Assembly: GCA_029858255.1 (NCBI GenBank) | Contig: JAOUFJ010000002.1 | Coordinates: 74,637-138,636 of the forward strand | Reading direction: 5' to 3' | Source of the DNA: a candidate division WOR-3 bacterium | GTDB lineage: Bacteria > Hydrothermota > Tepidihabitantia > SM23-42 | Length of the DNA stretch: 64,000 nt | In this document: in pieces, positions 1 through 8,290 of the stretch | How the letters are laid out: the number at the start of each line of letters is the position of its first letter | Position numbering within the stretch: position 1 is the first letter of the stretch | Translations under genes and position numbers: made by a program | Notes under the pieces: model-generated | What the model saw: only the letters and a program-made list of their open reading frames with translations | Database searches by the model: none | What the model was told of the DNA's origin: nothing

Positions 1-1581
1 AATAAGATCGAAGTTGTCGATGCACCAGGCACATACAGTCTTGAACCGAATTCTCCGGCCGAAAAAGTGGCCGTCGCCATTCTTGATAGAGCGATCGCTG
101 CCAAGGACAGCATCGTGATCAATGTTGTGGACGCAACCAACCTTGAGAGAAACCTTAACCTCACCCTCCAACTCATGAAAAAAGAGATCCCGGTTTTGAT
201 CGCCTTAAACCTCTGGGATGAAGCAAAGCATATCGGTATCTCCATAGACGCCGAAAATCTGGAGAAGGTGCTCGGTATCCCGGTTATTCCGACCGTAGCC
301 GTCACCGGCGAGGGCATCAAAGAACTCGTCTCCCGTCTCGGCCAGGCAAAACGCGGAGAATACAACTACGTGGACGATGAAAGATGGCATGAAGTCGGCA
401 GAATAGTCGACAAGGTCCAAACCATAAAGCACAAACACCATACCATAGGTGAACGCCTCGGCGACCTTACAATCCACCCCTGGACCGGTATTCCTATCGC
501 CATTCTCGTCATCGCAGCATTGTTCTTCATCATCCGGTTGATCGGCGAGGGACTGATATCACTGCTCACAGATCCTATTTTCAACAATATATGGCGACCG
601 CTCATGATGCGACTCTCAGATATGCTCGTATCAGGGAGTCTCATCCATAAGATCATCATCGGCCAGCTCATCGATGGCAGCATTGACTTCGGCCAGTCTT
701 TCGGGATCCTGACGACAGGTCTCTACGTCCCCTTTGGCGCAGTCCTCCCTTATATCTTCGCCTTCTATCTCGTACTCAGTGTACTCGAGGATTCAGGTTA
801 TTTGCCGAGGCTGGCGGTCCTTCTAGACAATGTCTTGCACGTGATCGGCTTGCACGGCATGGCAATCGTACCGATGCTCCTGGCATGCGGCTGCAACGTA
901 CCTGGTGTCATGGCTACTCGCATTCTGGAAACAAAGCGCGAGAGGTTCATCGCCGCCACCCTGATGTCTATTTCAATACCCTGCATGGCGCAGACCGCAA
1001 TGGTTTTTGGACTACTCGGCAAGCACGGTTTACGAGGCCTGCTGCCCGTTCTCGTGACACTTTTTGCGGTTTGGCTTATCACAGGCAATCTCTTCAAGCT
1101 GCTGGTCAAGGGAGAAAGTCCGGAGATATTCACAGAAATTCCTGCATATCGTCTCCCCCATCTTCCAACTCTTATGAAGAAAGTATGGATGAGGATATAC
1201 TGGTTCTTGCATGAAGCAGTTCCTTTTGTTCTGGTGGGTGTTTTCTTCGTGAACTTACTCTACGCCTTCGGGATCATTTCATTCCTTGGCAATATCATAG
1301 GGCCATTCACCGCACGCGCGTTCGGCCTGCCCTTCGAAGCCGTCGGTGCTCTACTGATCGGCTTCTTCAGGAAGGATCTGGCAGTTGGCATGCTGGCCCC
1401 GCTCGGACTCAACGTGAAGCAGCTTATTGTCGCCTGTGTGGTCCTCACCATGAGTTTTCCATGCATCGCCACGTTTGCCGTGTTTGTCAGGGAACTCGGT
1501 GTCATCGACATGATCAAAGCAGCATCAATAATGATAACATCGGCCTTCCTGGTAGGCAGCCTGCTCAATCTGATCCTGTAA
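1..1581 (+). CDS. feoB: FeoB, ferrous iron transport protein B (5' truncated)
   Basis: FeoB imports Fe(II) across the inner membrane using an N-terminal GTPase domain and a C-terminal membrane domain. The gene runs off the left edge: the frame is open from base 1 and already contains the G3 motif DAPG (fragment residues 7-10), so the P-loop start is missing. G4 is NLWD at about residues 70-73. Hydrophobic helices follow, with the conserved membrane motif GCNVPG near residue 297. About 526 residues remain; full FeoB proteins are usually 600-770. A PerR/Fur-like regulator and many iron-protein genes follow, which fits an iron-supply role. Confidence 0.96.
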   Translation, partial: NKIEVVDAPGTYSLEPNSPAEKVAVAILDRAIAAKDSIVINVVDATNLERNLNLTLQLMKKEIPVLIALNLWDEAKHIGISIDAENLEKVLGIPVIPTVAVTGEGIKELVSRLGQAKRGEYNYVDDERWHEVGRIVDKVQTIKHKHHTIGERLGDLTIHPWTGIPIAILVIAALFFIIRLIGEGLISLLTDPIFNNIWRPLMMRLSDMLVSGSLIHKIIIGQLIDGSIDFGQSFGILTTGLYVPFGAVLPYIFAFYLVLSVLEDSGYLPRLAVLLDNVLHVIGLHGMAIVPMLLACGCNVPGVMATRILETKRERFIAATLMSISIPCMAQTAMVFGLLGKHGLRGLLPVLVTLFAVWLITGNLFKLLVKGESPEIFTEIPAYRLPHLPTLMKKVWMRIYWFLHEAVPFVLVGVFFVNLLYAFGIISFLGNIIGPFTARAFGLPFEAVGALLIGFFRKDLAVGMLAPLGLNVKQLIVACVVLTMSFPCIATFAVFVRELGVIDMIKAASIMITSAFLVGSLLNLIL

Positions 1582-1606
1582 CTGCCGAACCAGCATAAAC
1601 TCAGGC

Positions 1607-1634
1607 TTGACAAGGCGCATTTTCTGATTATAAC
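1607..1634 (+). promoter_or_regulatory. sigma70-type promoter for the PerR/Fur-like gene
   Basis: TTGACA (1607-1612) and TATAAC (1629-1634) are separated by 16 bp. Only 6 bp lie between the -10 box and the ATG at 1641, so predicted transcription starts at or next to that ATG. No Shine-Dalgarno sequence is visible, so the mRNA may be leaderless. Confidence 0.6.
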
Positions 1635-1640
1635 TATTAC

Positions 1641-2087
1641 ATGATTGGAATTATTCCAAACAGCAAAGAAATGAGAAAACTCCTGACGGACAGAGGATTA
1701 AAACCAACATACCAGCGACTGATGATAATAGACCATCTCAACAAAAGCAAAAAAAGTCACCTGACCGCCGAAAAGATCTATACCGCCCTTACGGACAAGA
1801 TGCCGATGCTCTCTATGACGACTGTATACAATACACTCAATTCTTTTCTTAAGGCGGGTATCGTCTCTGCCATAACAATAACCGGCACCGAGATCCGGTA
1901 CGGTTTCATTACCACGCCGCATCACCATTTTCTCTGCAGAAATTGCGGTTCCATCACCGATATTGATATCGCTTGCCCAATAGCCGAACGAAAGGTTGTT
2001 GACGGGCACAAAATTGAAGAGATACACGGTTATTTCAAAGGTTTGTGCAAGAAGTGTTTGAGAAAGGGACGTAAACAAAAGATTTAA
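1641..2087 (+). CDS. Fur/PerR-family metal-dependent transcriptional regulator
   Basis: A 148-residue repressor of the Fur superfamily, with an N-terminal winged helix (about residues 12-85) and a C-terminal metal-binding dimerisation domain. The structural zinc site is visible as CxxC pairs C99/C102 and C136/C139. H40, H94, H96 and D107 match PerR regulatory-site positions, but the Asp expected near residue 88 is Gly. It is therefore PerR-like rather than certainly peroxide-sensing. It could control the FeoB and peroxide/superoxide genes around it. The start is ATG 1641 if the mRNA is leaderless; ATG 1671 is the alternative. Neither has a ribosome-binding site. Confidence 0.9.
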   Translation: MIGIIPNSKEMRKLLTDRGLKPTYQRLMIIDHLNKSKKSHLTAEKIYTALTDKMPMLSMTTVYNTLNSFLKAGIVSAITITGTEIRYGFITTPHHHFLCRNCGSITDIDIACPIAERKVVDGHKIEEIHGYFKGLCKKCLRKGRKQKI

Positions 2088-2120
2088 CAACATGTCTAAA
2101 TTGAGTAAGGAGGAAAAAAC

Positions 2121-2345
2121 ATGAAAGAGAAAGTCGAGAAAGTGCTGGGTGAGATTCGACCCAGCTTAGAGGCCGACGGCGGCAACGTTGAGTTGGTCGA
2201 TGTTACTGAACAAGGTGTTGTCAAGGTAAGGCTAACTGGTGCTTGTGGTACCTGCCCGATGAGTACCCTAACACTTAAAATGGCAATTGAAAAAACCCTG
2301 AAAGACAGGATACCGGAAGTCAAATCAGTCGAACAGGTATTTTAG
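2121..2345 (+). CDS. NifU C-terminal domain (Nfu-type) iron-sulfur protein
   Basis: A 74-residue stand-alone Nfu domain. Such proteins carry or deliver an Fe-S cluster bound across a dimer by a CxxC motif. The motif here is CGTCP, and EADGGNVEL upstream is typical of the family. The strong ribosome-binding site GTAAGGAGG sits just before the ATG. Its neighbours use Fe-S clusters (Kor) or mononuclear iron, and two IscU-type scaffolds are encoded further on, so it probably acts as a cluster carrier. The domain is full length for the family. Confidence 0.92.
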   Translation: MKEKVEKVLGEIRPSLEADGGNVELVDVTEQGVVKVRLTGACGTCPMSTLTLKMAIEKTLKDRIPEVKSVEQVF

Positions 2346-2377
2346 CTGTTCACTCATTTGCCGATTAACGTGAACAG
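2346..2377. promoter_or_regulatory. 8-bp inverted repeat between nfu-type gene and hrb
   Basis: CTGTTCAC (2346-2353) and GTGAACAG (2370-2377) are perfect inverted copies 16 nt apart, starting directly after the stop codon. There is no T-run after it, so it is not a standard terminator. It could be an operator or mRNA hairpin upstream of the flavin reductase-rubredoxin gene. Confidence 0.4.
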
Positions 2378-2392
2378 GAATTATCGAAGAAG

Positions 2393-3106
2393 GTGCATAG
2401 AATTTCAATGAACCTTGATACACTACATAGGTTGGGGTACGGGCTGTATGTGGTCAGCTCAGGTGTCGGTAACAAATTCAACGGGCAGATAGCAAATGCG
2501 GTATTCCAAACAACATCCGATCCCCCTACGATAGCTGTATGCATAAACAAAAAGAACCTCACTCACGAGTATATCGAGACCAGCAGACACTTTAGCGTGT
2601 CGATTCTTGAAAAAGATACACCCATGCAGTTCATCGGTCGGTTTGGATTCCGTTGCGGACGTGATTTCGATAAGTTCAAAGAGACCGCCCACATCACGAG
2701 CGAACGCGGAAATCCTATCGTTACTGAACACGCGACAGGCTATCTTGAATGTGAAGTGATCGATAACATGGATCTGGGAACCCATGTCCTTTTTGTTGGT
2801 AAGTTGATCGACGCGGAGAACCTGACCGACGGCGAAGGCCTGACCTATGATTACTATCACAATGTAAAAGGTGGCAAATCGCCGAAAACAGCACCGACCT
2901 ATGTCGGCAGCAAGAGTGAAACTCACAAAGCGGAGGTAACAAGGATGGACAAATACAAATGCACGGTTTGCGGTTATATCTACGATCCGGAGAAAGGCGA
3001 TCCCGATTCCGGAATAAAGCCAGGAACTAGATTTGAAGAGATCCCCGAGGACTGGGTATGTCCTGTCTGCGGGGTAGGAAAGGATCAGTTCGAAAGGATG
3101 AATTGA
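2393..3106 (+). CDS. hrb: flavin reductase-rubredoxin fusion (high molecular weight rubredoxin, Hrb-like)
   Basis: A 237-residue two-domain electron carrier. Residues 1 to about 165 form an FMN-binding flavin reductase domain. Residues about 185-237 form a complete rubredoxin with two Cys pairs, CTVCG and CPVCG. In acetogens such as Moorella, Hrb passes electrons from NADH to a flavodiiron protein that reduces O2 or NO, and here the flavodiiron gene follows with a 1-nt stop/start overlap (TGATG). Function is inferred from this fusion and neighbour. The start is ATG 2393; an in-frame ATG at 2408 is also possible. Confidence 0.93.
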   Translation: MHRISMNLDTLHRLGYGLYVVSSGVGNKFNGQIANAVFQTTSDPPTIAVCINKKNLTHEYIETSRHFSVSILEKDTPMQFIGRFGFRCGRDFDKFKETAHITSERGNPIVTEHATGYLECEVIDNMDLGTHVLFVGKLIDAENLTDGEGLTYDYYHNVKGGKSPKTAPTYVGSKSETHKAEVTRMDKYKCTVCGYIYDPEKGDPDSGIKPGTRFEEIPEDWVCPVCGVGKDQFERMN

Positions 3107-4290
3107 TGGCGGCACGTGAGATTAAAAGTGGCATATTCTATGTCGGCTCGAATCATTGGGACCGCAGGCTATTCGACGAACTGATCCCTCTCCCCGATGG
3201 CACGACCTACAATTCATACGTGATCAAAGGCAGTGAAAAGAACGCGCTCATCGATTCTGTTGATCCTGAAAAACAAAACGAGCTCATCGCGAATTTGAAG
3301 GACCTCGGCGTCGGAAAACTCCACTACATAATAGCGAATCATGCCGAGCAGGACCACTCAGGCGGCATACCAGAAGTCATGGAAACATTTCCAGAAGCAA
3401 AGGTCATCACTAATCAGAAATGTAAAACAATGCTCATGGAGCTCCTCCTCCTCCCCGAAGAGAAATTCATCACGGTCAACGACAAAGACAAAATTTCACT
3501 CGGTGACAGAACCCTGGAATTCATCATCGCACCATGGGTGCACTGGCCCGAAACGATGCTGACTTACCTGCAAGAAGAGAAAATTCTGTTTCCGTGCGAT
3601 CTCTTCGGAGCCCATCTTGCTTCCAGCGAACTCTATCCAACCGACCTTCCACGGGTATATGAATCCGCAAAGCGCTACTATGCCGAGATCATGATGCCGT
3701 TCAGAAATGTAATCCAGAAACACCTCAAGAAACTCGAAGAGTACTCAATAGAAATCATCGCTCCGAGCCACGGGCCAGTACATAAGGATACCGATTTAAT
3801 AATCGACGCATACCGGGACTGGACATCGGATAAAGTAAAGAACGAAGTGATACTACCATACGTGTCAATGCACGGAAGTACGAAAAAAATGGTCGAGCAT
3901 CTCATCGATGCTCTGATAAAGAAACGGATAACGGTTAAACCTTTCAATCTAACGAAGACTGACATCGGTGAACTGGCGGTCGCTCTCGTTGACGCAGCCA
4001 CGATCGTCATTGCGACCCCAACCGTGCTGGCCGGTCCGCATCCTGCAGCCGCGTACGCAGCGTATCTGACAAATGCTCTGCGACCCAAGGCCAGATATGC
4101 ATCGGTTATTGGATCATTTGGCTGGGGTGGTAAGATGCTGGAGCAGATAACCGGTATGCTCGGTAATCTCAAAGTGGAGTTGCTCGAACCTGTAATCGTC
4201 AAGGGCTACCCGACAACCAGTGATTTCGGCTCGTTAGACAAATTAGCAAGCGCAATCTTTGAGCGACACAAGAGTATTGGAATTACCTGA
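3106..4290 (+). CDS. fprA: flavodiiron protein (FprA-type O2/NO reductase)
   Basis: A 394-residue protein that reduces O2 to water (or NO to N2O) in the cytoplasm of anaerobes. The N-terminal metallo-beta-lactamase-like domain has the diiron ligands H79, E81, D83, H146, D165 and H222. The C-terminal part, from about residue 250, is a flavodoxin-like FMN domain. There is no rubredoxin extension; that module is in the preceding gene. ATG 3106 overlaps the upstream TGA by one base, and an upstream in-frame ATG at 3058 lies inside hrb and is unlikely. The stop overlaps the next gene by one base, implying tight co-translation. Confidence 0.95.
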   Translation: MAAREIKSGIFYVGSNHWDRRLFDELIPLPDGTTYNSYVIKGSEKNALIDSVDPEKQNELIANLKDLGVGKLHYIIANHAEQDHSGGIPEVMETFPEAKVITNQKCKTMLMELLLLPEEKFITVNDKDKISLGDRTLEFIIAPWVHWPETMLTYLQEEKILFPCDLFGAHLASSELYPTDLPRVYESAKRYYAEIMMPFRNVIQKHLKKLEEYSIEIIAPSHGPVHKDTDLIIDAYRDWTSDKVKNEVILPYVSMHGSTKKMVEHLIDALIKKRITVKPFNLTKTDIGELAVALVDAATIVIATPTVLAGPHPAAAYAAYLTNALRPKARYASVIGSFGWGGKMLEQITGMLGNLKVELLEPVIVKGYPTTSDFGSLDKLASAIFERHKSIGIT

Positions 4291-4529
4291 TGCCAGTGCA
4301 GCCGAAGATCGATGAGAAATATTGCAAAGGATGCAATATCTGTATCGCAATATGCCCGGTGCGAGTCTATTCAGAAGGCGAAACGGCATCCTCACGCGGC
4401 TACATCGTTCCGCGTTTAGAGGATCCTGAAAAATGCGTAGATAGTGACCGTGGCCCGGCCGAGAAGAAGAAATGCGAGTTGTGTATCTATGTCTGTCCGG
4501 ACCAAGCCATAACGTGGGGATATGATTAA
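4290..4529 (+). CDS. korD: 2-oxoacid:ferredoxin oxidoreductase delta subunit (2x[4Fe-4S] ferredoxin)
   Basis: A 79-residue ferredoxin-like subunit with two cluster motifs, CKGCNICIAICP and CELCIYVCP. It precedes alpha, beta and gamma subunits, the usual gene order of four-subunit 2-oxoacid:ferredoxin oxidoreductases, where it carries electrons from the TPP/Fe-S core to ferredoxin. Its ATG overlaps the flavodiiron stop by one base, and its own end overlaps korA by 8 nt. Assignment to the 2-oxoglutarate enzyme rather than a branched-chain or pyruvate enzyme rests on overall resemblance and is less certain than the fold. Confidence 0.9.
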   Translation: MPVQPKIDEKYCKGCNICIAICPVRVYSEGETASSRGYIVPRLEDPEKCVDSDRGPAEKKKCELCIYVCPDQAITWGYD

Positions 4530-5640
4530 ATTAGAGCCCGGCACACACTTCATGCAAGGCGACGAAGCGAGCGTCGAGGGAGCGATCCACGCCGGATGTA
4601 AGTTCTTCGCCGGTTACCCCATTACGCCGGCAACGGAGATTGCCGAGCGCATGTCCAAACGCCTCAGGGAAGCAGGTGGCGTATTCCTGCAGTTGGAGGA
4701 CGAAATTGCCGCCATCGCGGCGATAATCGGTGCTTCGTGGACTGGAACAAAAGTAATGACGGCAACAAGCGGCCCTGGGTTCTCCCTGATGCAAGAGAAC
4801 CTGGGTTATGCCTGCATGACCGAGACACCGATCGTCATCATCGACGTCCAGAGGGGCGGGCCGAGCACAGGACAACCCACTCGCGCAGCGCAGGGTGATA
4901 TCATGCAGGCGAGATGGGGTTCACACGGCGATTATGAAATAATCGCCCTTGCACCCAACTCTGTGCAGGAGATGTTCGACTTGACCATCGAGGCGTTCAA
5001 CCTTTCAGAAAAGTACCGGGTGCCGGCGATCGTGCTATCGGACGCCGACATCGGTCACATGCGCGGTACCTTCGTCGTCCCAAAAAGTGTAAAGATAATC
5101 GAACGCAAATATCATACAAAACCGGTGAGCTACAACGCATTTGCGTATGACGAAAGCCTTGTCCCGAATTTCCCGAAATTCGGCCAGGGGCATAGAGTCC
5201 ACATTACCGGCTTGACCCACGATATATCTGGCTATCCAAAGACAACTGACCCAAGAGTGCATGAAGCACTGGTAAAGCGGCTCGTGAACAAGATTAGATT
5301 GCATCGGGCTGATATCTGCAGGGCAGAGATCATCAATCCCCGGGCTGAAAAACTGGTCGTTGCATACGGTTCGCCCAGCAATTCAGTGTATGAGGTCATC
5401 GGTGAAAGACCGGACGTCGGCCTTTTCCGCCCGATAACGATCTGGCCATTTCCCGAGGAGAAACTGAAGGAAAGTGCCCGTTACGCGAAGCAGATATTGG
5501 TCTTGGAAATGAATATGGGACAACTGTATTGGGAGGTAGATAGGATTGCCCGGCAATCGGCGTGCGAAAGAGTGGATCTGTCCACCAAATTGGGCGGTGA
5601 CGTTCATACACCTGAGGAAATACTGGAGCAGCTGGCATGA
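4522..5640 (+). CDS. korA: 2-oxoacid:ferredoxin oxidoreductase alpha subunit
   Basis: A 372-residue alpha subunit that helps bind the 2-oxoacid and TPP pyrimidine. The family signature YPITPATEIAE is near the N-terminus, followed by TSGPGFSLMQE. A C-terminal transketolase-like domain follows. The protein has no fused gamma domain, which is consistent with a separate downstream gamma gene. The complex oxidatively decarboxylates a 2-oxoacid to acyl-CoA and reduces ferredoxin; 2-oxoglutarate is the likely substrate. The stop overlaps korB by 4 nt (ATGA). Confidence 0.93.
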   Translation: MIKLEPGTHFMQGDEASVEGAIHAGCKFFAGYPITPATEIAERMSKRLREAGGVFLQLEDEIAAIAAIIGASWTGTKVMTATSGPGFSLMQENLGYACMTETPIVIIDVQRGGPSTGQPTRAAQGDIMQARWGSHGDYEIIALAPNSVQEMFDLTIEAFNLSEKYRVPAIVLSDADIGHMRGTFVVPKSVKIIERKYHTKPVSYNAFAYDESLVPNFPKFGQGHRVHITGLTHDISGYPKTTDPRVHEALVKRLVNKIRLHRADICRAEIINPRAEKLVVAYGSPSNSVYEVIGERPDVGLFRPITIWPFPEEKLKESARYAKQILVLEMNMGQLYWEVDRIARQSACERVDLSTKLGGDVHTPEEILEQLA

Positions 5641-6440
5641 ATTTCTTCGATTTCTATAGACAAGACCGCTGGCCGCACATGTTCTGTCCTGGGTGTGGTG
5701 TCGGGACGGTGATGAACGTCTTTTTCCATGCCTTTGACGAATCAGGGATCGATCAGAACAAAACCGTATTTGTCGCGGGGATTGGATGCTCGGGTCGGAT
5801 CCCGGGATATATCAGGGCAGATTCCTTGCATACAACCCATGGCCGCCCGCTTGCCTTTGCCGGTGGCATAAAAGTCGCCAATCCCGAGTTGAAGGTGGTA
5901 GTCTTCACTGGCGACGGCGATCTCGGTGCGATCGGAGGGAACCACTTCATAAACGCCTGCCGCAGGAATATCGAATTGACCGTGATATGCATTAATAACT
6001 ACATCTATGGAATGACCGGCGGACAGGCATCAACAACGACACCGCGCGACTTTGTCACTTCGACGACACCCTACGGCAACCGGGAATACCCGTTCGATCT
6101 CTCTGAGGTCGCGGTGGCGGCAGGAGCCAATTATGTAGCAAGGTGGACCACATTCAATGTGAAACAAATGACGAAATCAATAAAGAAGGCTCTTCTGAAG
6201 GACGGTCTGTCATTTGTTGAGATTGCATCACAATGTCCCACCCAGTTCGGGCGTCGTAACGAACTCAATAGTGCGCGTAAAGTATTCGACTGGCTCAAGA
6301 GCAATTCCGTACAGAGAACTAAAGCCAGTGCCCTGAGTGAAGACCATCTTGATCTCAATCTCATGGGCAAGATCACGATCGGTGAGTTCGTCGAGCGTAA
6401 TCGCGAATCGTATATGAAAGCATTAGGAGTGGTAAAATGA
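5637..6440 (+). CDS. korB: 2-oxoacid:ferredoxin oxidoreductase beta subunit (TPP-binding)
   Basis: A 267-residue TPP-binding subunit. It has the N-terminal FCPGCG motif, whose cysteines belong to the proximal [4Fe-4S] cluster. The TPP-Mg motif begins GDGDLGAIGGNH and continues to NNYIYGMTGGQ. The start ATG overlaps the korA stop (ATGA), as does the end with korC, so all subunits are likely made at matched levels. Length and motifs are normal for the family. Confidence 0.95.
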   Translation: MNFFDFYRQDRWPHMFCPGCGVGTVMNVFFHAFDESGIDQNKTVFVAGIGCSGRIPGYIRADSLHTTHGRPLAFAGGIKVANPELKVVVFTGDGDLGAIGGNHFINACRRNIELTVICINNYIYGMTGGQASTTTPRDFVTSTTPYGNREYPFDLSEVAVAAGANYVARWTTFNVKQMTKSIKKALLKDGLSFVEIASQCPTQFGRRNELNSARKVFDWLKSNSVQRTKASALSEDHLDLNLMGKITIGEFVERNRESYMKALGVVK

Positions 6441-7009
6441 TTGTCAGCATACGAGTTGCTGGCTCTGGCGGTCAGGGTGCAGTGCTTTCCGGCATTATCC
6501 TGGCTAATGCCGCGGTGCTATATGAGGACAGACACGCGACTCAGAAGGACAGAAAATTCGCAATTCAGACGCAGTCCTATGGCCCCGAGGTACGCGGCAC
6601 TGTCTCGAAGTCCGACGTCAGGATATCTGACAAGCAGATCACCTATCCGTATGTGAAAATTCCCGACTATTTCATCGTGCTCTCGGAACAGGCATTCCAA
6701 CAACAATTGAACGACACCGGGCCAAAAACCATAGTAATACTCGACCGCGATCTCGTAAAGAGCCGGCCCAAGAGTGAATATTATGAAATACCAGCGCATT
6801 CGATTGCCCGGGAACTGGGCAAGCCGGTAGTGGCAAACATCATTATGCTTGGTGCGTGGTGCGGTCTGACCAAGATCATTTCGTGGGAAGCGCTGGAAAA
6901 AGCAATAATTGAAGCAGTGCCAAAAGGCAGCGAAGCGCTCAATATGGATGCAATGCAGAGGGGTTATGCGCTGGGGATTGAAATGACCAGGAAGAAAGGG
7001 CAAGGATGA
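6437..7009 (+). CDS. korC: 2-oxoacid:ferredoxin oxidoreductase gamma subunit
   Basis: A 190-residue gamma subunit containing the family N-terminus AGSGGQGAVLSG, followed by QSYGPEVRGT. It closes the hrb-fprA-korDABC run, in which every junction overlaps. This arrangement suggests that 2-oxoacid oxidation and O2 reduction are expressed together, although shared electron flow is only inferred. A new promoter-like site lies downstream before the first ferritin-like gene. Confidence 0.93.
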   Translation: MIVSIRVAGSGGQGAVLSGIILANAAVLYEDRHATQKDRKFAIQTQSYGPEVRGTVSKSDVRISDKQITYPYVKIPDYFIVLSEQAFQQQLNDTGPKTIVILDRDLVKSRPKSEYYEIPAHSIARELGKPVVANIIMLGAWCGLTKIISWEALEKAIIEAVPKGSEALNMDAMQRGYALGIEMTRKKGQG

Positions 7010-7047
7010 ATCGCGGCGCATCACTGATTTTGCAGACCAGGTGTCAG

Positions 7048-7076
7048 TTGACAAACAGCCCATTTTGGATGATAAT
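7048..7076 (+). promoter_or_regulatory. sigma70-type promoter before the first ferritin-like gene
   Basis: TTGACA (7048-7053) and GATAAT (7071-7076) are separated by 17 bp. The leader then carries a strong Shine-Dalgarno sequence, AAAGGAGGT, 5-10 nt before ATG 7113. This gives the ferritin-like gene its own promoter separate from korDABC. Confidence 0.55.
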
Positions 7077-7112
7077 AGCAACGGCAGAAGGAGATAATAA
7101 AGGAGGTATTTG

Positions 7113-7607
7113 ATGAGTGTATTTGAACCAAGTGAAGTATTTCAATTCGCAATAAGAATCGAAGAAGGCGGAGAGAAATTCTACCGCGAGATGGCAAGCA
7201 GAATAGAAAATACAGAGATAAGATCATTATTTTCCGCGCTCGCAGACGATGAAGTTAAACACAAGAAAACATATCAAGGTATGGTCTCAAAGATCGAAGA
7301 ATACGAACCTTTTGAGAGTTACCCCGGCGAATATTTTTCATACCTGAGGGCCTACGCAGATAATATAATATTCACACCCCAACGCATGGAAGAAGAGATG
7401 AAAAAGATCAATGATGCTCCTTCAGCCCTGAAATTCGCTATCGACCGCGAGCTCGACTCAATACTCTACTATCAGGAAGTAAAGAACCTGGTGCCGAAGA
7501 ACAGGCGAAGTGAAATCGACAAGATTATTGAAGAAGAGAGAAAACATTTCATGAAGCTGACTAAATGCAGCGACGATATCGCGGCTTCGTGCGTCAGCAA
7601 GGAGTGA
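7113..7607 (+). CDS. rubrerythrin/ferritin-like diiron protein
   Basis: A 164-residue four-helix ferritin-like protein. The diiron ligand pattern is visible as an N-terminal Glu in RIEEGGEKFY, then DDEVKH (an ExxH-type site), and in the second half RELDSILYY and EEERKH. It lacks the rubredoxin tail of classical rubrerythrin, so it would need an external electron donor. Likely roles are peroxide reduction or iron handling; the sequence alone does not decide. ATG 7113 is chosen because of the AGGAGG site; a TTG one codon upstream is in frame. It is the first of five related genes in this island. Confidence 0.85.
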   Translation: MSVFEPSEVFQFAIRIEEGGEKFYREMASRIENTEIRSLFSALADDEVKHKKTYQGMVSKIEEYEPFESYPGEYFSYLRAYADNIIFTPQRMEEEMKKINDAPSALKFAIDRELDSILYYQEVKNLVPKNRRSEIDKIIEEERKHFMKLTKCSDDIAASCVSKE

Positions 7608-7692
7608 GGGTGAAAGTAAATACCCTCAGGAGCACAAGGTTATCAAGCTATCAGTGTCAATATAAGCAAAATAACAATAATAGGAGGTAGAC

Positions 7693-8112
7693 ATGGCTTC
7701 GAAAGAAATGCTTGATATGTTGAACAAAGCAATTGCACGAGAACTTCAGGTCACGATACAATACATGTGGCAGCATGTCATGTGGAAGGGTCTAAAGGGC
7801 TTTGCCGTAAAGGATGAATTGAAAAGTATCGGTATCACCGAAATGAAACACGCCGAGGAAATAGCAGAACGTCTGACCTACCTCGGTGGTACCCCAACTA
7901 CTCAACCCGAACCCATCTTTGTCGGAGGAAGTCTGAAAGAGATGATCGAGCACGACAAGAAAGACGAAGAAGGTGCAATAAAGATGTACAAGGACTTAAT
8001 AAAGATGGCCAAGGACGAAGGTGATGATGTGACCAAGAGGATGTTCGAAAAGATACTTGCAGACGAGGAAGAGCATCACGATACATTCTCTGGTTTGCTC
8101 GAAGAAATATAG
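7693..8112 (+). CDS. bacterioferritin/Dps-type ferritin-like protein
   Basis: A 139-residue ferritin-superfamily protein, most like short bacterioferritin-like proteins. Ligand-type motifs are E17 in ARELQVTIQY, EMKHAEEI in helix 2, and DEEEHHDTF in helix 4. TAGGAGGTAG gives a strong ribosome-binding site. It differs from the neighbouring two-halved rubrerythrin-like proteins and may store iron or protect against oxidants. Methionines that could ligate haem are present (residues 26 and 31), but haem binding cannot be judged from the sequence. Confidence 0.85.
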   Translation: MASKEMLDMLNKAIARELQVTIQYMWQHVMWKGLKGFAVKDELKSIGITEMKHAEEIAERLTYLGGTPTTQPEPIFVGGSLKEMIEHDKKDEEGAIKMYKDLIKMAKDEGDDVTKRMFEKILADEEEHHDTFSGLLEEI

Positions 8113-8212
8113 AAACTACCCACGATGTCGGTCAAGTGGATGCTGTCTGGAAGAACAAAATCAGTATTTCGCAGACACTACAGGAGGACCGGCATAGATC
8201 TTCAGGTGTAGT

Positions 8213-8244
8213 CACGAGGGGGAGGTTCGGCCTTCCCTCTCGTG
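8213..8244. promoter_or_regulatory. strong hairpin in the leader of the next ferritin-like gene
   Basis: Bases 8213-8225 pair with 8232-8244 as a 13-bp stem with two G-T wobbles and a 6-nt loop. No T-run follows, so it is not a classical terminator. It lies 47 nt upstream of the ferritin-like start at 8291 and may be an mRNA stability or control element. The rest of 8113-8290 shows nothing recognisable. Confidence 0.5.
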
Positions 8245-8290
8245 TGCGGCTGATGGTATGCAATCATAGAAAGCTGAAAAGAGGTTTTAA

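Noticed and set aside
3058-3105. Longer flavodiiron start at ATG 3058
   Set aside because: It would overlap the rubredoxin domain by 49 nt and adds residues not found in the family; ATG 3106 gives exact diiron-ligand numbering.
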